The position numbers were made by a program, and so were the translations under genes. 64,000 nucleotides of DNA from Ideonella_A sp963843805 (GTDB lineage Bacteria > Pseudomonadota > Gammaproteobacteria > Burkholderiales > Burkholderiaceae_C), in the NCBI GenBank assembly GCA_963843805.1, contig CAWJLY010000005.1:182141-246140 (forward strand), in the 5' to 3' direction. This document shows, one piece after another, positions 34,759-43,914 of this stretch (position 1 is the first letter of the stretch; each line of letters starts with the position of its first letter). The notes under the pieces are model-generated. The model was not told the DNA's origin and made no database searches. It saw nothing but the letters and a program-made list of their open reading frames with translations.

Positions 34759-34935
34759 GTGGGCTCCATGAAGATCGGACAGCTCATAAGTTATCGCTCG
34801 GCAAACAACGGCGCATCGCCCATGCGAGTGTGATGTCGGCAAACAGGCATGGGAAATTCGCTCCACAGCGCCTTGCAGTCGCCACCCACTCCGCCATGGC
34901 CACCGACGATCGAGCCGGAGACTTTTTCGCTGCGC

Positions 34936-35928
34936 CTACCGGACGGCCGCCGCCTGCGCCTGCGCTCGCGTCTTCCACAACGAAACCGCCACCCCGCCAA
35001 TGATCAATCCGAAGGTCACCGACAGCGAGATCGACGGCGGGATCTTGCCGATCAATCCGACCAGGAAGATCTTCGTGCCGATGAAGACCAGCACCAGGGC
35101 GAGCGCGTATTTCAGATAGGCGAAGCGGTGAACCATCGCAGCCAGCGCGAAATACAGCGCACGCAGGCCGAGGATCGCGAAGATGTTGCTGGTGTAGACG
35201 ATGAACGGGTCGGTCGTGATCGCGAAGATGGCCGGTACCGAATCGACGGCAAAGATCACGTCGACGAACTCGACCAGCACCAGCGCCAGCAACAACGGCG
35301 TTGCAAAACGCGCTGTCTTGCCGGTCTTGGCATCGGGCTCGCTGACCCAGAAGGCATTGCCGCGCAGGCCGTCGGTGATCGGCACATGCCGCTTGATCCA
35401 CTTCAGCAGCGGGTTGTTGGCGAGGTCGGGCATGTGGTCGGCGATCACCCACATCTTGATGCCGGTGAAGACGAGGAAGGCGCCGAACAGATACAGCACC
35501 CAGCTGAAATGGCTGACCAGCGCGGCGCCAATACCGATCATGATCGCTCGCAGCACGATCACGCCGAGGATGCCCCAGAACAGCACCCGGTGCTGGTACT
35601 GGCGCGGGATCGCGAAGAAGCTGAAGATCATCGCGATCACGAACACGTTGTCCATCGACAGCGATTTCTCGATCACGAAGCCGGTGTAATAGGCCATGCC
35701 GCTTTGCGCGCCGAGGTACCACCAGACCCAGGCACCGAACAGCACCGCTGCGCCGATATAGCCGGCCGACAGCAGCAGGCTTTCGCGCACGCCGATCTCC
35801 TTGTCCTGCTTGTGCAGCACGCCGAGGTCGAAGGCGAGCAGCGCGACGACGATCGAAACGAACAGCAGCCAGATCCAGGCTGGCTTGCCGACGAAATCGG
35901 TGCCGAGGAGCAAGAGCGCTTGGTCCAT
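34936..35928 (-). CDS. TerC/Alx family membrane protein
   Basis: 330-residue polytopic membrane protein from the ATG at 35928, preceded by AGGGA. It has the TerC pattern: IEKSLSMDNVFVIAMIFSFF with the conserved Ser-Met-Asp-Asn, GAFLVFTGIKMW, and a second repeat LLALVLVEFVDVIFAVDSVP. About nine spans. Members of the family (Alx, TerC) are linked to manganese export and tellurite resistance. No yybP-ykoY-type manganese riboswitch is visible in the 115 bases upstream. Divergent from the NhaR-like gene. Confidence 0.9.
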   Translation of the reverse strand: MDQALLLLGTDFVGKPAWIWLLFVSIVVALLAFDLGVLHKQDKEIGVRESLLLSAGYIGAAVLFGAWVWWYLGAQSGMAYYTGFVIEKSLSMDNVFVIAMIFSFFAIPRQYQHRVLFWGILGVIVLRAIMIGIGAALVSHFSWVLYLFGAFLVFTGIKMWVIADHMPDLANNPLLKWIKRHVPITDGLRGNAFWVSEPDAKTGKTARFATPLLLALVLVEFVDVIFAVDSVPAIFAITTDPFIVYTSNIFAILGLRALYFALAAMVHRFAYLKYALALVLVFIGTKIFLVGLIGKIPPSISLSVTFGLIIGGVAVSLWKTRAQAQAAAVR

Positions 35929-36043
35929 GAAGTTTTCCCTGCCGCTGAAATGATTGGTAGCCGATGTTCGGCGATCGACAGGATCGAACAAACCAGAGTT
36001 ACAGTGACCGTTGGTTCGCAATTCACGAAGTGGAGCGATTGCC

Positions 36044-36925
36044 GTGCTGAACTACCGACACCTTTACTACTTCTGGATCGTCAACAAGGAAGGCGGCTTC
36101 ATGCGCGCTGCCGAGCGCCTCGACATGGCGGTGCAGACGATCAGCGCGCAGGTGCGCGAGCTCGAAAAATCGCTCGGCCATCAGTTGCTCAAGCCCGCTG
36201 GGCGAGGCGTCGAGATGACCGAGGCCGGCGAGGCCGCATTCGCCCGCGCCGAGCAGATCTTCCAGATCGGCCAGCTGATCCCGGAAGAGGTACGCGCAGT
36301 CGCCGATGACAAGGTCGTGCGGCTGGCTGTCGGCCTTTCCGACGGCATCTCCAAGCTGGCCGCCCATGCACTGCTGGCACCGGTTCTGGCCACGCCATCG
36401 CTGCGCCTGCTGTGCCACGAAGGCGAGACCGAACAACTGGTCGCCGAACTCGCGCTGCACCGGCTCGACCTGGTGCTGGCCTGCCAGGCGGCGCCACCGA
36501 ATGCCAATCTGCGACTGACCAGCGAGCGGCTGATCGAGTCTCCGGTCGACTGGTACGGGCCGGCCAGCCTGGTTCACAAGGCCGATATCGCGCAGTTTCC
36601 GCAATCGCTCGCCAGGCTGCCCGTGCTGCTGCCCACCGGCCACTCCGCCCTGCGCGGCCGGCTCGATCGCTGGCTTGAGACGCACGACCTGCGCCCGGCG
36701 ATCGTCGGAGAATTCGAGGACAGCGCGCTGCTCAGCGTCTTTGCGGCAGGTGGCATGGGCGTTTTTCCGGTCAGCCGGCTCGGCGCCGACGACATCGCGA
36801 TGACACGCGGCTTGCGGCTGCTCGGACGCTGCGACGACGTAAAGGAGGAGATCCACGCGATCCGTTCGCGCCGCGGATTGCATCACCCGCTGGTCAATCG
36901 CCTGCTCGGCGCTGCACGCGGTTGA
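36044..36925 (+). CDS. nhaR: NhaR-like LysR-family transcriptional regulator
   Basis: 293 residues from the GTG at 36044 with GGAG nine bases upstream. The N-terminal winged HTH (LNYRHLYYFWIVNKEGGFMR, DMAVQTISAQVRELEKSLG) is closest to NhaR rather than the generic LysR pattern. The effector domain follows. NhaR activates the sodium/proton antiporter gene nhaA in response to sodium; no nhaA is present here. Its divergent partner is the TerC-type gene, a plausible target; the gap between them is only 115 bases. Confidence 0.87.
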   Translation: MLNYRHLYYFWIVNKEGGFMRAAERLDMAVQTISAQVRELEKSLGHQLLKPAGRGVEMTEAGEAAFARAEQIFQIGQLIPEEVRAVADDKVVRLAVGLSDGISKLAAHALLAPVLATPSLRLLCHEGETEQLVAELALHRLDLVLACQAAPPNANLRLTSERLIESPVDWYGPASLVHKADIAQFPQSLARLPVLLPTGHSALRGRLDRWLETHDLRPAIVGEFEDSALLSVFAAGGMGVFPVSRLGADDIAMTRGLRLLGRCDDVKEEIHAIRSRRGLHHPLVNRLLGAARG

Positions 36926-37073
36926 CATCGGCTCCGGGCGCCGGTCGGATCACCGCGCAGGCACCGTCCATCAACTTCGGTTTTTCCGAATATTCAATCA
37001 TGGAGATGCTGCTTTTTTGGGACCGGTATCGAGCCTAGTCTCGGGTCTCCCCCATCCTTCAAGGAGATCCGTG

Positions 37074-37415
37074 ATGCAGATCCTTTTCAAGTCCCGTCAT
37101 CCGCAAGCCAACGAGATGCGCGATCTGGCGCAACAGCGTCTGCGCTTCGTCCTGCGACGGCTGACCTGGCTGGTGCCGCGCGCAACGGTGCGGCTGAGCG
37201 ACATCAACGGCCCGCGCGGCGGCATCGACAAGCGCTGCCAGTTGGAACTGCGTACCGACGGCGCAGGCACCGCGGTCATCACTTCGGTGGCGGCCGACTG
37301 GCGCACTGCAATCGACAACGCCGTGGCCCGCGCCGCACGCATCCTGATGCGCCAGTGGCGCCGCGCAAAAGGTGCGCGTCGCACCCGCCAGCCCGGGATC
37401 GCGTACGAGGTCTGA
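37074..37415 (+). CDS. HPF/RaiA-like ribosome-associated protein
   Basis: 113 residues from the ATG at 37074, preceded by AAGGAGA. The pattern MQILFKSRHPQANEMRDLAQ, RLTWLVPRATVRLSDIN and the AVARAARILMRQWRRAK helix fits the S30AE (HPF/RaiA) fold, but conservation is modest. Such proteins bind the small subunit and stop translation in stress. It is 40 bases upstream of htpX, so the pair probably forms a stress operon. Confidence 0.65.
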   Translation: MQILFKSRHPQANEMRDLAQQRLRFVLRRLTWLVPRATVRLSDINGPRGGIDKRCQLELRTDGAGTAVITSVAADWRTAIDNAVARAARILMRQWRRAKGARRTRQPGIAYEV

Positions 37416-37455
37416 GGCCCATTCCGACAACCCGATCCGAACCCGGAGTTGAACC

Positions 37456-38331
37456 ATGAAACGCATTACCCTGTTCGTGCTGACCAACCTCGGTGTCATG
37501 CTGGTGCTCGGGCTGGCGGTCAACCTGCTCGGCCTGAACAGCTTCCTCACCGCCAACGGGCTCAATCTGACCCGTCTGCTGCTGTTTGCGATGGCGATCG
37601 GCTTCGGCGGCGCCTTCATCTCGCTGCTGATCAGCAAACCGATGGCCAAGTGGACGACGCGGCTGCAGGTGATCAACGGTTCGCCCGATCCGGACCATCG
37701 GTGGTTGGTCGGCACCGTCGAGCGCTTCGCGACCAGCGCCGGCGTGAAGATGCCCGAAGTCGGCATCTACGATGGGCCGCCGAACGCCTTCGCCACCGGA
37801 GCATTCAAAAACTCGGCGCTGGTTGCGGTATCGACCGGGCTGTTGCAGTCGATGTCGCGCGAAGAGGTCGAGGCGGTGATCGGCCACGAGGTTGCGCACG
37901 TCGCCAACGGTGACATGGTGACGATGACGCTGATCCAGGGCGTGATGAATACTTTCGTCGTCTTCCTGTCGCGGGTGGTTGGTCATGTGGTCGACAAGGT
38001 GGTGCTGCGCAACCAGAACGACGGCCCGGGCATCGGCTACTACGTGACGACGATCGTGATGGACATCGTGCTCGGCATCGTTGCGGCCATGATCGTTGCC
38101 TGGTTCTCACGCCAGCGCGAATACCGCGCTGACGCCGGCGCCGCGCAGCTGATGGGCCGCAAGCAGCCGATGATCAACGCCCTCGCGCGCCTTGGCGGTC
38201 TCGATCCCGGCGAGATGCCGAAGGCGATGCAATCACTGGGCATCAGCGCACGGCCGAACGGTTTCATGGCCTTGTTCTCGAGCCACCCGCCGATGGAGCA
38301 GCGAATTGCGCGGCTGCAGCAGGAAGGATGA
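37456..38331 (+). CDS. htpX: HtpX, membrane zinc metalloprotease
   Basis: M48B protease that degrades misfolded inner-membrane proteins together with FtsH. Intact, 291 residues. Two N-terminal spans (residues 4-26 and 38-59), the zinc motif H144-E-V-A-H148, third ligand region SRQREYRADAGAA, and two more spans around residues 160-215. The last residues include SSHPPMEQRIARLQ, typical for the family. HflKC, the regulators of FtsH, are also in this window. Confidence 0.96.
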   Translation: MKRITLFVLTNLGVMLVLGLAVNLLGLNSFLTANGLNLTRLLLFAMAIGFGGAFISLLISKPMAKWTTRLQVINGSPDPDHRWLVGTVERFATSAGVKMPEVGIYDGPPNAFATGAFKNSALVAVSTGLLQSMSREEVEAVIGHEVAHVANGDMVTMTLIQGVMNTFVVFLSRVVGHVVDKVVLRNQNDGPGIGYYVTTIVMDIVLGIVAAMIVAWFSRQREYRADAGAAQLMGRKQPMINALARLGGLDPGEMPKAMQSLGISARPNGFMALFSSHPPMEQRIARLQQEG

Positions 38332-38343
38332 CGACTTCGCCAC

Positions 38344-39306
38344 TCAGCCTGGCAACGCCAAGCGGCGACGCGCCGCTTCATATTCGCCTTTCAAGCGCTC
38401 GATCAGCACCCGCGCCGGCACGATTTCCTTGACGGCACCGACACCCTGCCCGCTGCCCCAGATCTCTTTCCAGGCCTTCGCCTTGCTGCTGCCACCGGCG
38501 AAATTCATCGCGCTGGCATCGCTTTGCGGCAGCGCATCGGGGTCGAGGCCGGCCGCCTTGACCGAGCCTTTCAGATAGTTGCCAAGCACCCCGGTGAACA
38601 GGTTGCTGTAGACGATATCGTCGGAGTTGCTGTCGACGATCATCTGCTTGTAGGCGTCGACCGCGCGCGCCTCTTCGGTGGCGATGAAGGCCGAGCCGAT
38701 GTAGCCGAAATCCGCCCCCATGGCCTGCGCGGCCAGCACCGCGCCGCCATTGGCGATGGCGCCGCTCAGCGCAATCGGGCCATCGAACCATTCGCGGATT
38801 TCCTGCACCAGCGCGAACGGGCTCTTGACGCCGGCATGGCCGCCAGCACCGGCGGCCACTGCGATCAGGCCATCGGCGCCCTTCTCGATCGCCTTCCTGG
38901 CGAAGAAGTTGTTGATGATGTCGTGCAACACGACGCCGCCCCAGCCGTGCACCGCATCATTCACATCGGTGCGTGCACCCAGCGAGGTGATGACGATCGG
39001 CACCTTGTATTTGGCACAGACCGACATGTCGTGCTCGAGCCGGTCGTTGCTCTTGTGGACGATCTGGTTGATCGCAAATGGCGCGGCCGGGCGATCGGGG
39101 TTGTCTCGGTTGTAGGCCGCCAGGGTTTCGGTGATTTCGGCCAGCCACTCGTCGAGCTGTTCAGCCGGCCGCGCGTTGAGCGCCGGCATCGCACCGACGA
39201 CACCCGCCTTGCATTGCTCGATGACCAGTTTCGGGTTGCTGATGATGAACAGCGGCGCACCGATGATCGGCAACGGCAGGTTCTGCAGGACGGGGGGAAG
39301 CGACAC
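38344..39306 (-). CDS. Nitronate monooxygenase family flavoprotein
   Basis: FMN-dependent TIM barrel of the 2-nitropropane dioxygenase family, 320 residues from a GTG at 39306 with GGAG five bases upstream; a longer frame to 39375 lacks a ribosome site. Motifs: PIIGAPLFIISNPKLVIEQ at the start, VITSLGARTDV, AVAAGAGGHAG and SGAIANGGAVLAAQAMGADF with the FMN-phosphate site. The active-site His of the AGGHAG motif is present. In this context, near acyl-CoA dehydrogenase and ETF, it could also be an enoyl-reductase-like relative. Confidence 0.88.
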   Translation of the reverse strand: MSLPPVLQNLPLPIIGAPLFIISNPKLVIEQCKAGVVGAMPALNARPAEQLDEWLAEITETLAAYNRDNPDRPAAPFAINQIVHKSNDRLEHDMSVCAKYKVPIVITSLGARTDVNDAVHGWGGVVLHDIINNFFARKAIEKGADGLIAVAAGAGGHAGVKSPFALVQEIREWFDGPIALSGAIANGGAVLAAQAMGADFGYIGSAFIATEEARAVDAYKQMIVDSNSDDIVYSNLFTGVLGNYLKGSVKAAGLDPDALPQSDASAMNFAGGSSKAKAWKEIWGSGQGVGAVKEIVPARVLIERLKGEYEAARRRLALPG

Positions 39307-39371
39307 ATGAACTCCGAAAGTTGGCGACGATCGACAAACACACCCAGCCGCCCGGCGGCCGAGCGATCCGA

Positions 39372-41166
39372 TCAATAAGACTCCAGGGCCAGCGCGGTGA
39401 CGCTGGCGGCACCCTCGACAATGGCGTCCCGGGTGGCCGGCGCCTTGCTCAGCAGGTGATCGCCGTAGAAGCGCGCGGTGGCAATCTTGGCTGCCAGAAA
39501 CTCGGCGTCACCTTCGCCAGCCGCCAGTTGCTGCTCGGCAACCAACAAGGCGCGCGCCATCTGCCAGCCAGCCATCAGGTTGCCAGCCAACATCAGATAC
39601 GGCACCGAGCCGGCAAAAACGTCATTCGGATTCGACTTGCCCTGCGCCACGATGAAATCGACCACGTCGAGAAACGCCAGTCGCGCCGCGCTCAGACGTT
39701 TGAGCATGGCTTTGGCTGGCGCGCCGTCGCAGTTCGGCGAGCTCGGCCTCGGTGCCCTCGATCTGGCCGGCGATGGCCTTCGCCGTCGCGCCGCCATCAC
39801 GTGCCGTCTTGCGGCCGATCAGGTCGTTGGCCTGGATGGCCGTCGTGCCTTCGTAGATGGTGAGGATCCGCGCATCGCGATACAACTGCGCAGCGCCGGT
39901 CTCCTCGATGAACCCCATGCCGCCATGCACCTGCACGCCCAGGCTGGTCACCTCGATGCTCATCTCGGTGCTGTAGCCCTTGACCAGCGGCACCATGAAC
40001 TCATAGAAAGTCTGGTTCTGCTTGCGTGCGTCGGCATCGGGATGGCGGTGCGCCGCGTCGAAGGCGGCAGCGGCGGCCATCGCCATCGCGCGGCAGCCTT
40101 CGGTGTAGGCACGCATCGTCATCAGCATGCGGCGCACATCAGGGTGATGAATGATGGTTGCGCTGCCGGCGACCGAGCCGTCGACCGGGCGCGACTGCAC
40201 GCGATCTCGCGCAAACGCCACCGCTTGCTGGTACGCCCGTTCGGCTACCGCAATGCCTTGCATGCCCACTGCATAACGCGCCGCGTTCATCATGATGAAC
40301 ATGTACTCGAGGCCGCGGTTCTCTTCGCCAATCAACTCGCCCACGGCACCACCGCCGTCACCGAACTGCAGCACCGCGGTCGGGCTGGCCTTGATGCCGA
40401 GCTTGTGTTCGATCGATACACAGTGCACATCGTTGCGCTCGCCGAGCGAGCCGTCGGCCTCGACCATGAACTTCGGCACGATGAACAGGCTGATGCCCTT
40501 CACGCCTTGCGGCGCGCCGGCCACGCGGGCCAGCACCAGGTGCACGATGTTCTTTGCCATGTCGTGCTCGCCGTAGGTGATGTAGATCTTGGTGCCGAAG
40601 ATCTTGTAGCGGCCGTCGGACTGCGGCTCGGCGCGGGTCCGCACCATCGCCAGATCCGAGCCGGCCTGCGGCTCGGTCAGGTTCATCGTGCCGGTCCATT
40701 CGCCGCCGATCATCTTCGGAATGAAGGTTTGCTGCTGCTCGGGCGTGCCGGCTGTGAGCAGCGCCTCGATCGCACCATCGGTCAGCAGCGGGCACAAGGC
40801 GAAGCTCAGGTTGGCGCTGTTCAGCATCTCGATGCAGGCGGCGCCGATCGTCTTGGGCAGCCCCATGCCGCCAAACTCGGACGGATGCTGCAGGCCTTGC
40901 CAGCCGGCGGCGCCGAACTGCTCGAAAGCATCCTTGAAGCCGGGGGTTGTCGAGACATGGCCGTCGCTCCAGGTCGACGGGTTGATATCGCCATCGCGGT
41001 TGAGTGGCGCCACCACGTCCTGATTGAACTTGGCACAGCCTTCGAGCACCGCCTCGGCGGTTTCCATGCCGGCATCCTCGAAGCCCGGCATCGCCGCCAC
41101 GTCGTCGAGACCGGCCAGCTCTTTCATGCAGAACAACATGTCCTTGACCGGGGCGCGGTAGCTCAT
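39372..41166 (-). CDS. Acyl-CoA dehydrogenase, long form with C-terminal domain (one frameshift)
   Basis: FAD enzyme that introduces the alpha-beta double bond in acyl-CoA and passes electrons to ETF. It begins MSYRAPVKDMLFCMKELAGL; motifs are GTMNLTEPQAGSDLA (FAD/substrate), KIYITYGEHDM, HHPDVRRMLMTMRAY and IYEGTTAIQANDLIGRK, the last holding the usual catalytic Glu region. After a shift near 39725 the C-terminal DUF4 type domain continues (LAFLDVVDFIVAQG, LMAGWQMARAL). About 598 residues in all, typical of the FadE-like beta-proteobacterial form. Upstream of it in the same direction are etfB and etfA. Confidence 0.92.
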
Positions 41167-41221
41167 CGCTGTCTCCTGATTCGTCTTCGATGCGCCGGCA
41201 GAGCAGCGCGGGCGGTTGCGG

Positions 41222-42154
41222 TCAGAGCGCCTTCACCAGTTCGGGCACCGCCGCGAACAGATCGGCCTCGAGCCCGTAATCGGCGACGCCGAAGATCGGC
41301 GCCTCGCCGTCCTTGTTGATCGCGACGATGACCTTGCTGTCCTTCATGCCGGCCAGGTGCTGGATCGCGCCGCTGATGCCGCAGGCGATATACAGGTTGG
41401 GCGCAACGATCTTGCCGGTCTGGCCGACCTGCCAGTCGTTCGGCGCATAACCGGCGTCGACCGCGGCGCGGCTGGCGCCCAGCGCAGCGCCGAGCTTGTC
41501 GGCCAGCGGCGTCAGCACCTCGTCGAACTTCTCGCTGCTGCCCAGCGCGCGGCCACCCGAGACGATGATCTTGGCAGCCGTCAGCTCGGGCCGATCGTTC
41601 TTGGCGATCTCGCTGCCGACGAAGTTCGACAGGCCTGAATCAGCCGTCGCATCGAGCGTGTCGATGCTGGCTGATCCGCCGCTGGCAGCCGCCGCATCGA
41701 AGCCGGTGGTGCGCACCGTGATCACCTTGATCGCATCGATGCTCTGCACGGTGGCGATGGCATTGCCGGCGTAGATCGGGCGGTCGAACGTATCGTCGGA
41801 TTCGACCCGGATGATGTCGGAGATCTGCCCGACGTCGAGCAGCGCGGCCACCCGCGGCGCGACATTCTTGCCCGCCGCGGTGGCCGGAAACAGGATGTGG
41901 GTGTAGTCCTTCGCCACCGCCATCACCTGCGCGGCGACGTTTTCGGCCAGGCCATGCGCAAAGGCCTCGCCATCGGCATGCAGCACCTTGGTGACGCCGG
42001 CGATCGACGCCGCGGCCTTCGCCGCCTCACCGGCATTCGAACCGGCGACCAGCACATGCACGTCCTTGCCGCACTGGACCGCGGCGGTGACGGTATTGAG
42101 GGTCGCCCCCTTGATCGATTGGTTGTCGTGTTCAGCGATGACGAGAGCGGTCAT
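41222..42154 (-). CDS. etfA: Electron transfer flavoprotein alpha subunit
   Basis: FixB-type ETF alpha, 310 residues from the ATG at 42154 (MTALVIAEHDNQSIKGATLN). The C-terminal FAD domain has IIVSGGRALGSSEKFDEVL, GASRAAVDAGYAPNDWQVGQ and YIACGISGAIQHLAGM, the standard FAD-binding signature. Carries electrons from acyl-CoA dehydrogenases to ETF-quinone oxidoreductase. Separated from etfB by a 150-base gap holding a hairpin repeat. Confidence 0.96.
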   Translation of the reverse strand: MTALVIAEHDNQSIKGATLNTVTAAVQCGKDVHVLVAGSNAGEAAKAAASIAGVTKVLHADGEAFAHGLAENVAAQVMAVAKDYTHILFPATAAGKNVAPRVAALLDVGQISDIIRVESDDTFDRPIYAGNAIATVQSIDAIKVITVRTTGFDAAAASGGSASIDTLDATADSGLSNFVGSEIAKNDRPELTAAKIIVSGGRALGSSEKFDEVLTPLADKLGAALGASRAAVDAGYAPNDWQVGQTGKIVAPNLYIACGISGAIQHLAGMKDSKVIVAINKDGEAPIFGVADYGLEADLFAAVPELVKAL

Positions 42155-42223
42155 GGTCAGATTCCTTCTGCGCAAGGTGCGCAATTCGTTCGATATACAA
42201 GGACCAGATCAAGCAAACACCGC

Positions 42224-42295
42224 GGAACCGGCTTTGCCGGGCCGCTGGTGTTGCCCCCTGAGGGGGAGGCGGCCGCAGGCCGCTCCGGGGGGAGC
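42224..42295. repeat. GC-rich triple-hairpin repeat, copy 2 (between etfB and etfA)
   Basis: Contains CCGGCTTTGCCGG, CCCCCTGAGGGGG and GCGGCCGCAGGCCGC followed by TCCGGGGGGAG, in the same order and orientation as copy 1 at 26461-26528. It ends nine bases before the etfB stop codon on the coding strand. The shared stems with loop and arm changes that mostly keep pairing suggest structure is what is conserved. Confidence 0.75.
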
Positions 42296-42304
42296 CATCA
42301 ACCA

Positions 42305-43066
42305 TCAAATCACCTTGGCTTCGTTCTTCAGCTTGTCGACCAGCGTGGCGACATCGGGCACCTTGATGCCGGCGCTGCGTTTGGGCGGCTCGCTGACCTT
42401 CAACGTCTTCAGGTGCGACTTGACGTCGACGCCCAGATCGGCCGGCTTGACATTCTCCAGCGGCTTCTTCTTCGCCTTCATGATGTTCGGCAGCGTGACA
42501 TACCGCGGCTCGTTCAGGCGCAGGTCGGTGGTGACGATGGCCGGCAGCTTGACCTTGATGGTCTCCAGCCCGCCATCGATCTCGCGGGTCACGCTGGCCG
42601 TCTTCTGCCCGTTCTCGTCGGCCACCTCGATCTTCGATGCGAACGTTGCCTGTGGCAACCCGCACAGCGCGGCCAGCATCTGGCCGGTCTGGTTGCAGTC
42701 GTCATCGATCGCCTGCTTGCCCAGGATCACCAACCCGGGCTGCTCCTTGTCGACCAGCGCCTTCAGCAGCTTGGCCACCGCCAGCGGCTGCAGCTCCTCG
42801 CTGGTCTCGACCAGGATCGCCCGGTCGGCGCCGATCGCCATCGCGGTGCGCAGCGTCTCCTGGCACTGCAATACGCCGCACGACACCGCGATCACTTCGG
42901 TTGCCACACCCTTCTCGCGCAGCCGCACCGCCTCTTCGATCGCGATCTCGTCGAACGGGTTCATGCTCATCTTGACGTTGGCGATATCGACGCCGCTGCC
43001 GTCGCTCTTGACGCGCACCTTGACGTTGTAGTCGACGACCCGCTTGACGGGTACCAGCACTTTCAT
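42305..43066 (-). CDS. etfB: Electron transfer flavoprotein beta subunit
   Basis: FixA-type ETF beta, 253 residues, beginning MKVLVPVKRVVDYNVKVRVK. It has the AMP-binding region (LGKQAIDDDCNQTGQMLAAL) and the signature VTREIDGGLETIKVKLPAIV with TTDLRLNEPRYVTLPNIMKA. First gene of the etfB-etfA-acyl-CoA dehydrogenase group. A palindrome at 43171-43190 lies about 105 bases upstream. Confidence 0.96.
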   Translation of the reverse strand: MKVLVPVKRVVDYNVKVRVKSDGSGVDIANVKMSMNPFDEIAIEEAVRLREKGVATEVIAVSCGVLQCQETLRTAMAIGADRAILVETSEELQPLAVAKLLKALVDKEQPGLVILGKQAIDDDCNQTGQMLAALCGLPQATFASKIEVADENGQKTASVTREIDGGLETIKVKLPAIVTTDLRLNEPRYVTLPNIMKAKKKPLENVKPADLGVDVKSHLKTLKVSEPPKRSAGIKVPDVATLVDKLKNEAKVI

Positions 43067-43170
43067 TGGGTTTCTCCTGGAGATGGACGCTGCGGAAGTC
43101 GGCTCATTCTACGAGCCCACCCTGCGACGACGAGAGAGCGCAGACCCGCCCTTGCCGCTCGACAAATCAA

Positions 43171-43190
43171 ATTAGCACGATCGTACTATT
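43171..43190. promoter_or_regulatory. Palindromic operator candidate upstream of etfB
   Basis: ATTAGCACGATCGTACTATT: an eight-base perfect core ACGATCGT with outer half sites TAG/CTA; 16 of 20 positions pair. This is the size and symmetry of a TetR-family operator. In beta-proteobacteria, fatty-acid degradation and ETF genes are known to be controlled by TetR-type regulators, so control by a fatty-acid-responsive repressor is an inference. It is located only upstream of etfB. Confidence 0.55.
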
Positions 43191-43236
43191 TTGCACCAGA
43201 ACGACGGCGCCCTGCTCATCGGCAGCATGCGCGGCC

Positions 43237-43704
43237 TCACTCAGGAGAGTGGCGCGGCGTTGCCGCCGGTGACCCTTCGCCACCGCCGCGGGCCGACGGG
43301 GGGAGCCCGAAGACGCGGTCGAACGCCCAGGTGAAGGCGATTGCGTAGACAAAGAAGAAGACGAACACGCCGAGATTGGCCACGAATGCGGCGCCGAACG
43401 AGATGTCGAGCCAGAACGCCATCACCGGCACCAGAATGAAGACCAGTCCACCCTCGAAGCCGAGCCCATGCACAAAGCGCCGCAGCGCCGACCGGCCGGC
43501 GACTGACTGCGTCGCCTCCCAACGCTCGAACAGCAGGTTGAACAGGTAGTTCCAGACGAGAGCGATGGTGGACATGACCAGCGCCAATTGCAGCGACGAA
43601 CCGATCGGCTCGTCAAACAGCAGCGCCAACGCCGGACCAACCAGCGCAACGGCAAAGAATTCGTACAGAACGGCTTGCAGGATACGGCGGGCAATCGGTG
43701 ACAT
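43237..43704 (-). CDS. PACE-family efflux transporter (AceI-like)
   Basis: 155 residues with four spans arranged as two tandem bacterial transmembrane pairs: RILQAVLYEFFAVALVGPAL, LQLALVMSTIALVWNYLFN, LGFEGGLVFILVPVMAFWL and FVANLGVFVFFFVYAIAFTW. The motifs RxxxxxxYE, WNYxFNxxFE, RxxHxxxFE and FxYxxxFTWxFD of the PACE family are recognisable. Members export biguanides such as chlorhexidine and related cations. Single gene; 170 bases separate it from etfB. Confidence 0.88.
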   Translation of the reverse strand: MSPIARRILQAVLYEFFAVALVGPALALLFDEPIGSSLQLALVMSTIALVWNYLFNLLFERWEATQSVAGRSALRRFVHGLGFEGGLVFILVPVMAFWLDISFGAAFVANLGVFVFFFVYAIAFTWAFDRVFGLPPSARGGGEGSPAATPRHSPE

Positions 43705-43914
43705 GGGAGAACGATAGCAGCCGGCGCGGCACTGCGACCCTGCCTAGGCGCGCCAGGTCAGGCATCGCCTGCCGCCTGTCTGGCATCGCTGATAGTCAGC
43801 ATTTCCATTGATGGGCGTCGGGTTCGTTCCAGTCGATCAGGCGTCCGCATAGTCGGTATCGATCTGCCTGTCGACCGGCCCCCGCACCGAGCTTCGCTAC
43901 GCGATGCCAGCCGA

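Noticed and set aside
35929..36043. Manganese (yybP-ykoY) riboswitch before the TerC-type gene
   Set aside because: I looked for the conserved loops in the 115-base leader and did not find them.
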